This document shows positions 57,182 through 64,000 of a DNA stretch of 64,000 nucleotides, in pieces. The stretch comes from Neospora caninum Liverpool (taxonomy: Eukaryota; Apicomplexa; Conoidasida; Eucoccidiorida; Sarcocystidae). The notes under the pieces were generated by a model, which saw only the letters and a program-made list of their open reading frames with translations, was not told the DNA's origin and did no database searches. The DNA lies in the NCBI RefSeq assembly GCF_000208865.1, contig NC_018397.1, positions 310,001 through 374,000 of the forward strand. The letters run 5' to 3'. A program made the translations under genes and the position numbers. The stretch's first letter is position 1; the number at the start of each line of letters is the position of its first letter.

Positions 57182-59141
57182 ATGCGTATCCATCTGTCCT
57201 CGGACGAAGTGAATCTGCTGGTTCACCGGTACCTGCTTGAGAATGGGTTTCTGCACTCCGCCTTTGCCTTCTCGGCGGAGGCGGCGATCCCGAAGAATCC
57301 GTTCCACGTGACGCATGCGGAGAAGCTGCCTCCGAACGCCCTCGTCACGCTTCTCCAAAAGGCCCTCCTCTTCATCTACATCGAGTACCACACGGAAGAT
57401 GAGACGGGACGAGCGATTCCCTGCGAGGAGGCGTTCTCCTTCTTCAAGCGCCACGAGTGCTGGACCCGGCGCGAAGGCTCCGAAGATCTTGCGGCCTCAG
57501 CTGCGTCGGGTCTCCTGGCGACTCTCGCCGCCGAGGGCGCAGGCACGCCGCGGAACGCGCCGGCAGCGGCCTCGCCGTCTCACCTCGCGAAAAGCGGGTC
57601 GGAGCCTGGCCCAGAGAGTGCAGGAAACGAACTCGACTTCTTGCCAGGGAGTCTCCTGGCAGACGACGAGCGCGCAGAGAGAACCGCGGAAAGGCCCTCG
57701 GCGCTCCGTGGGAAACGCGCGACGGGCACCAGCGTTGCCGCCAGCGCCTGGAACAGAGGAGGAGGAGGAGGACCGCGGGGCAAAAAACGCGCTGTAAGGG
57801 CGAACAGAGAAGAAGCAAGAGGAAGAAACGGGGGAGGACACAGAGAAGCTTACACAACACAACAAAAAAAGTCGCATATTATGCTCATGGGAAGGGATAA
57901 GATATCTACGTGCATGATGGCCAGGCGTCAGTGTGTGCGTGCATGTGCACGCAAATAGTTATATATAATATATATGTCGACTCACTTCGACAGAAATGCG
58001 GGGAGATCCAGATACATGGATGGGGTTTCGCGACAGCTGGTTTTTAGGGGAGATGAGGCGATGGAGAGGCACGGCTAGGTGAAAGGCTTCTCTCAAAGAG
58101 TCGACAAGTGAAGGTTTTTCGGTTTTTGTTTTTTCGCTCAGCGCATCCAGTACCGAGGGGCGACTGCGGGCGACGGTCCAGGTTCTGGCGAGCTTCCCGA
58201 CGCACTCACGGGGTCTGTGCAGAACGCCGGCGGCCTTGTGGAGGAAGAGGATCGCAAAGAGTCGCCGCACGAAGGCGACGGAGGAACGTTGTCTGGGCGA
58301 CGCGAAGACGAAGAAGAGAGCGAAGACGCGCCTCCCGTCGCCCGCAACGAGACTGGGGAAGACACCATCTTCGAAGGACCCCCAGCGCATGCATGCGAAG
58401 AAAAAGTCGCTTTGAAAAACTTCATTCGGCTGCTGCCCGGTCAAGACGGAGACGCAGGCGCGCTGTCCGAATGGAGTCCGGCAGACCCGTGCCTCATCGT
58501 CACAAAGTAGGGCAGAAGAGAGGACAAGCTGGGAGGCGGGGAGCGGTCGGGAAGCATGCGAGAGAGAAGAGAGAAGAGAAGCGCGAGTGGAAACCGGACC
58601 GGAGAGAGGGCGAAGGAAGTCGAGAACTTGACAGGCGAACGCACGAGGAGAGGCTGAAACGCGAGAAAGTGCAGCCGACCGTTTTTCAGGCACCCTCGAT
58701 GTCTCGAGTGTCAGCCATCTGTCTTCTCTCTCCAATTTCCTCTCTGTGGCCTCTCAGCTTTGCAGCGGGCAGCCCGTGGCTGTATCGCCTTCCTCTGAAC
58801 ATCGTTGGCCCCGGAGTCCTTGCGCCTTACCGCGAACTTGATGGGCCCCGCGTCGCCGGTGCGCTCAATCCCGGCTCTTCTGCTCACTGGAAGGTAGTCT
58901 TTCCTCGGCGCTCGAAACGTCCACAGCTATGCACATGCGTATAAAATATACGAGCAGACGAATAGTCAAACGTAGTCATACATGGTCCCAATGCCTGTTT
59001 GCGTGTGTGCGCTTGTCTGTATAGCGTTATGTGACTGTTTTTCCTGGAAACGTGCGCTTCAACTCACTCGGAGCTTTCGGTGACTCGGAACGAATCCGTT
59101 ACAACCGTCAACCGTCTGTCCCCCTTCCAATATACACACGC

Positions 59142-59182
<41 letters not shown>

Positions 59183-62100
59183 TGTAGATATAGATGGAGA
59201 GATATATATGTGTTTGTACACTACCTGTGCGATTGTTGTTTAGAGAGATGGCGAGTTGGTGGCGACGGGGTACGAGTCTGGAGACGTGCGCGTGTGGAGG
59301 CCGTTGGACAGCCCGTTCGTTGCGTCGCTCTCGGTGAGTTCCACGTCGGTGATTTGCACGGCCTTTTCGTGCGAGGGAACTTACCTCGCGGCAGCCTGTG
59401 CAGATGGAACCGTCGTGGTTTGGAAGCTTTGCAGAGACGAGGCAGCCGAGACCAGGGAGAAAGGCGGGCTTGAGGTCGGGAGCAAGAGCGAGACAAACGA
59501 GGCGACTTCGGGTCCGAAAGCTTCCGAGGGTTCGCGGCGCGAAGAAGGCCGAGACGCGGAGTCAGGAAACGACGTCTCCTTCGTCAGGGTGCATGCGTAC
59601 CGCCACAGAGGTGAGCGGGGCTCGGCGCACCCACACGCCGGAGAGAAACAGAAAACAAATCTGCTGTCCAGCAGGAGACAGACAACGTGGCGGAAAGCCA
59701 CGTGATATGCGGGAGTCTAGAGTGTTTTTTGCGTCTATGGGCTGTTTTCAGAGGGACAAAAGTGCGTTTGCCTGATTTCGGCTTTCTGCGGAACGTCGGG
59801 TGCTGTCAACACGCGCACTGTTTTTGCCTCCGACGCGTTCCTCGGCGCGTTCCCTCCGCGTTGCTTTCTGCTGGGGGATCTTCCTCTCCACGTATTCCTA
59901 TCCGTATCTGTGCTTTCCTTTTCGCTATGTCTTTCGTCCGTTGGGTGTTCTCTCGGCATTCGCCTCCTCGCTGTCCGTCTCGTCTTTTCCCCTCGTGTTT
60001 CAGGGGGAGTCATCGATCTCGACTGGACGCGCGACTGTGTCATTGCGAGTGGATCGGTCGATGGCTGTATCGTCGTCACCGATTTCCAAGAAGGCGTGTG
60101 TCACTGTCTCTCTCTCGGCGACGTTTCTCCGTCTGGCGGGACGCCTCGGACCGTGACAACTGCCGTCCCCTTCGCGAACTCGACAGAGCGAAGAGCGGAG
60201 AAAGGGGGGACTGGAGGCAGCGCGCCGTCTCCCAAGGGTAGGCGCGACGAGAAGCGAGAAGGCCAAGACGCGGAAGATGCGCGAGACAGCGGGGAGGCGC
60301 TCGCGGTGTTTCCGGAGAAGCCTGCGCCTGCTGAGCTCGAAGCAAAGAAAGAGGACAGAAAGGGAGACGCACAGAAAGAGACTCTCGACGCAAGTGGAAG
60401 CGAGGCCGAAGTCGCCTCGCTGCGCTGGAACGCAGACGGAACCTTCTTGGCCATCGTTGACTCGTCCCCCGTCGTTAAGGTACGCGGAGCAGCAGCAAGA
60501 AGGGAAACAAAAGTGGGGAGAGAAAAGAGGAGAGCGAAAAGGCGAGAGGGAGACAGAAGTGCGAAAACGGAGAAAGAAAGGAAGCGGGCGCACGCCGCAA
60601 GGTTCACAAGCCGCGAAGAAGCGTGAAAACGGGGAGAACGTTTCATTGAACGGGGGGCGGAGAAGAGATAAGGAAAGCGAAGGACGCAGAGAGGACCATG
60701 TTTTTGAACTCGTCTCCATTTTTGCAGCTGTGGCGGTTGGACGTGCCGCAAGCGCCGCTCATTGAGTTGGCTGCGCACGCCGAGCCCGTCATCAAGGCGG
60801 AATGGCGCGATGGAGGCCGGGACGATGATCAGCACTTCCTAGTCACGTGAGGCTTGTGCATGCGTTTTTTTACATCAAGGCGGCGATATCTCTCTGTCGT
60901 CTCGTGTGCATTTTTGCATATTACATATATATGCATGGATGCATGTACATTTGCATATGATGTACAAAATTCCGACGACTATGGAAATACCTATTTTGTA
61001 CATGCATATATCTGGGAAGATAGAGTGCTCCGTTACTACTGAACAGACAAACGTCGAAACATAGATCTGCTTTTCTGTTTGTTATATCTGTGTATATACA
61101 CTGCGAGGCCGGGACACGCAGCCCAATAGGATACACATAGATGTACATCTGTGGATGTGTGTTGCGAATTCCGGCGACGATGTTGACCGACAGATGACGA
61201 GAATGTGTCACTGCGTTGCTTTCAGAGTCGCCATGGATCGCCAGTTGCTTCTCTGGGACTTGGAGAAATCTAAGGACGAACCTGCGAAGAACATTGTGTA
61301 CAAGTGAGCCTTCTTGCGCCTGCGACTTCTCCCTCTCTGCCATGTCCATCGCCCCCTCACCCCGATCGGAGCCCTGCGCTCCTCTCTGTCCTCTTTCTCT
61401 CCTCTCTCTCCTTCTCTCTCTCTCCTGCTCTTTCTCCTCTCTCCTCTCTGTCCTCTTTCTCTCCTCTCTCTCCTTCTCTCTCTCCTGCTCTTTCTCCTCT
61501 CTCTCTCTTTCTCTCTCTCCTTCTCTCTCTCCTTCTCTTTCTCCTCTCTCTCCTTCTCTCCCTCCTCCTCTCTTTCCTCTATCTCCTTCTCTCCCTCCTC
61601 TCTCTCTCCCTTCTCTCTCCTCTTTCTCTGTCTGTCTCTTTCTCCTTCTCTCTCTCGATCTCTTTCTCTTTTCTCTCCTCTCCCTCCTCCTCTCTTTCCT
61701 CTATGTCCTTCTCTCCCTCCTCTCTCTCTCCCTTCTCTCTCCTCTTTCTCTGTCTGTCTCTTTCTCCTTCTCTCTCTCGTTCTCTTTCTCTTCTCTCTCC
61801 TCTCTCTCTCCTTCTCTCTCTCCTCCTCTAGCTCCTTCTCTCCNNNNNNNNNNNNNNNNNNNNNNNNNNNNNNNNNNNNNNNNNNNNNNNNNNNNNNNNN
61901 NNNNNNNNNNNNNNNNNNNNNNNNNNNNNNNNNNNNNNNNNNNTCAAAGTTTTTGTTCTCCCCTTGGACAAAAGGGGAGCGGTGGGTTCCGTATTTCGCG
62001 GGGGGTGGGGGGGACTTCCGTGCTTTCCGCTTGAGAACCGAGAAACCCGCTTTCGGGGGGGAACGGCCCCGAACCGGGCTTCCGTTTCTCTGCGCGGGCG

Positions 62101-62970
62101 AAAGAAAAAACGCCACTGTGCAAGACTTTTTGTCGGCATTGGGGGCTTCTTTTCAAAGCCAGACGCGTTTTCCCCATGCTTTTTTCCTCAGCTACCCGCC
62201 AACGTCGCTGCGAATCAGCGGAGACGGCAGCCGCCTGGCTGTGGGGACCTACGACAGCATGGTCCACATTTACGCCTTGCCGTCTTTGACAGAAGTCGCA
62301 TCTCTCATCGACCCTCACATGGTCATTCCTCACATGTAAGTCTGGCGTCTCTGAGAACCGACAACAGGTTGTGCATTCCTGCCCCTCCACGCGTACGCGG
62401 CGGTAGCGCTCCCTCTCAGCGAAGCAAGTGTGCGTCGTCCCGGCGTGACAGAGAGTGTCGGTCGCTCCGTAGCCGCTGGTCGGATGGAAGGGTGCTGTCC
62501 CTTCTCGGCGAGATTGGCGAGTGCTGTGGCGTATCCTCTGTGGGCGGTTTCTTTCCCTGTGCTGCGCACGACGCATCCGCGCGTATCGGACCTTGGTGCC
62601 CAGCCCGCCCCCCTCTCCGTCTTCCCTTTGTCCTCGTAATCATCTGCCTCGCGGCCTTCTTCCTCGAAAGGCCTTTTTCTGTGGACTCCCTCCTTCCCGA
62701 GCTACAGACGAGCTGCCTGGTTTGTTTCTCGGTGCGTTTTGGGCGTTCCTACAACTTCGGCGTCTCGCTTTCTCGATCCCCCGTGGTGTTTTCGAGTTGT
62801 CTGTGTCGCGTTCGTCACGCGGGTGTCGCCGGCGCGTCTGCTGTGTTTGTCTTCTCAGCACGTGGCGCAGCACGCACGATAGCATTGCGTACAACGTCTT
62901 CAATATGAACCGGACGATTGTGGCCAAAGCTGAGAAGCCTGGCGCTGGAAAGTTGGAAGCGTCTGCGTAG
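57182..62970 (+). CDS. TBL1: TBL1/TBLR1-like LisH and WD40-repeat protein (HDAC3 co-repressor subunit family)
   Basis: Nine exons fit: 57182-57793, 58142-58506, 58758-58893, 59244-59610, 60004-60479, 60728-60846, 61226-61303, 62192-62335 and 62859-62970, about 802 aa, all phases matching. The N-terminus is a LisH domain very close to TBL1 (SSDEVNLLVHRYLLENGFLH, then ALVTLLQKALLFI). WD40 blades follow, with ATGYESGDVRVW, AAACADGTVVVWKL, IASGSVDGCIVV, WNADGTFLAIVDSSPVVKLW, VAMDRQLLLWDL and LAVGTYDSMVHIYAL. In animals TBL1 scaffolds SMRT/NCoR-HDAC3 complexes through LisH tetramers and histone binding. A TBL1-containing HDAC3 complex has been reported in Toxoplasma. Here the protein is about 1.5 times longer, from linkers in exons 1, 2, 4 and 5, and several blades have lost the canonical GH...WD signature. 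A gap in intron 7 does not break frame. Confidence 0.87.
59142..59183. repeat. (TA)n(GA)n compound microsatellite in TBL1 intron 3
   Basis: About 23 bp of TA followed directly by about 20 bp of GA, upstream of exon 4. Confidence 0.9.
61378..61843 (+). repeat. Polypyrimidine tract with 122-bp tandem duplication in TBL1 intron 7
   Basis: About 465 bp of almost pure C/T on the + strand. Two near-identical copies of a 122-bp unit lie head to tail at about 61561-61682 and 61683-61804, differing at a few positions (for example CTATCTCC against CTATGTCC). The tract runs straight into an assembly gap, so its full length is unknown. Confidence 0.85.
61844..61943. other. Assembly gap (100 N) in TBL1 intron 7
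   Basis: Exactly 100 N at the end of a long polypyrimidine tract. Sequence just after the gap (61944-62110) is rich in G runs and may be of low quality. Exons 7 and 8 on either side are both phase 2. Confidence 0.97.
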
Positions 62971-64000
62971 CCAGGACTGTAGAGTGGAGAGAACTGTTTT
63001 TTGTCGCGTTTTTTGTTTGTCCTGNNNNNNNNNNNNNNNNNNNNNNNNNNNNNNNNNNNNNNNNNNNNNNNNNNNNNNNNNNNNNNNNNNNNNNNNNNNN
63101 NNNNNNNNNNNNNNNNNNNNNNNNGTCAGGTCGCGGCCTGGCAATCGGATCCGCTGCGGGGTTGTGTTTGTTGTCCAAAAAAAAGAGTCCGCGTGGTGGC
63201 CAACCGTCTTTCTCGGAAAGACAGTGCGCGCAGACGCGCGTGCTTTCCCTTCTGCGCGGGGGGGGGAACCGGGACGCAAAAAGGAAGGATGCCTCTCGCG
63301 ACAGTGTCGCAGGTCACCGCTCGAGAGAGCTGGTGACAGACGCCGCGTCTCGGGAAGAAGTGCCTGTATCCGCTTTCTGTCCAGCGGGTGCATGTCGTTT
63401 TTGTATAGACACTTAAGAATAGAGGGTTTCGTTGCTTTCTTTCCCTACACAATCTTGTTGTGGTAGCTTCATAAGCGTCCGCCAGCACAGCCCTTTCTTC
63501 GGCCCAAACAGGGACTCGGAAAGGCAACGCTTTTCTCACTTTGCACGGTTTATCGCCAACGTTTTGACAGGCAGATCTACGACTTTTTCACGACACGAAG
63601 GTAGCCAGAGGAAGGCGGAAGTGTAAGACACACGCTCTGGAGTGGTCTATAGATCGCACAAGATCCCAGACACCCACACTTTCTGGGACTTCACACGCCT
63701 TTAAAACCGCCGTTTCTCTGTCGGCACACGTAGTGGCTTATCCAGTCAAGATGGGAATCTCTACCAGGGCTTGCCAGGGGATACCCGAAGGAAACAGTTA
63801 CAGAGTGTTCCATCACGCTTCCCCCTGGGGATCGCCCATGCTTTTGTTGCCTGCGCTGGGCGCGACGCGAGCGCCTTTCGTTTGCCGTGTTAGCGAAGAC
63901 AGCTGCGAAGAAACTGCCGTGAACTGTGGAAAGCGACGTTTTCGTGGATCTTTTGGGAGCGCATGATTCACGCTCAGAGAGAGAAGGGCGGGGTCTCTCT
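62971..64000. other. 3' flank of the TBL1-like gene, with a gap
   Basis: It should contain the TBL1 3' UTR. A run of 100 N occupies 63025-63124, and a run of ten G lies at about 63259-63268. A 77-codon plus-strand frame at 63733-63966 has no motif and no support from splice sites. I see no gene. Confidence 0.5.

Noticed and set aside
61208..62116. Glu/Arg-rich and Ser/Leu-rich frames of about 300 codons in TBL1 intron 7
   Set aside because: They are translations of the polypyrimidine tract and run through the run of N; no exon evidence.
63733..63966. 77-codon plus-strand frame near the window end
   Set aside because: No motif, no splice context, and the ORF is short enough to be chance.

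Overview
The window is nuclear DNA of a tissue-cyst-forming coccidian of the Toxoplasma/Neospora/Hammondia group (Sarcocystidae). The signs are: many-exon genes with GT-AG introns; proteins swollen by Ser-, Glu- and Arg-rich low-complexity inserts; start contexts of the CAAAATGG type; TGCATGC motifs everywhere; (TA)n/(TATG)n islands in introns and spacers; and a ribosomal-protein promoter carrying the two elements described for Toxoplasma ribosomal-protein genes. I cannot decide the species from sequence alone. Three runs of exactly 100 N are scaffold gaps.

Layout: (1) 3306-6414 (-), a two-exon AAGAB/p34-like adaptor-assembly chaperone. (2) 7683-14555 (+), an eight-exon USP-type deubiquitinase, divergent from the first gene. 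(3) 17112-21667 (+), a five-exon zinc-knuckle protein. (4) 22610-27300 (-), a two-exon protein of about 1,487 aa that I do not recognise. (5) 31584-36167 (-), a six-exon coiled-coil protein with one probable GC-AG intron. (6) 39340-43143 (-), PEX3, the peroxisomal membrane biogenesis factor, with a long extra C-terminal tail. (7) 45239-50494 (+), a fusion of a SufE sulfur-acceptor domain to the tRNA 2-thiouridylase MnmA behind a leader that looks apicoplast-directed. (8) 52537-53787 (-), cytosolic ribosomal protein L4 with a recognisable promoter and a probable 5'-UTR intron. (9) 57182-62970 (+), a nine-exon LisH/WD40 protein of the TBL1 co-repressor family. Exon joins were chosen by splice consensus and phase; every predicted join keeps frame.

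The genes do not form a pathway, as expected for a eukaryotic chromosome. Three touch organelle or trafficking biology (AAGAB, PEX3, SufE-MnmA) and two touch ubiquitin or chromatin regulation (USP, TBL1). The most striking items are the SufE-MnmA fusion, the intact PEX3, and a family of short palindromes (GGTGT-N4-ACACC) that occurs seven times, in coding and non-coding DNA alike, against about 0.06 expected by chance.
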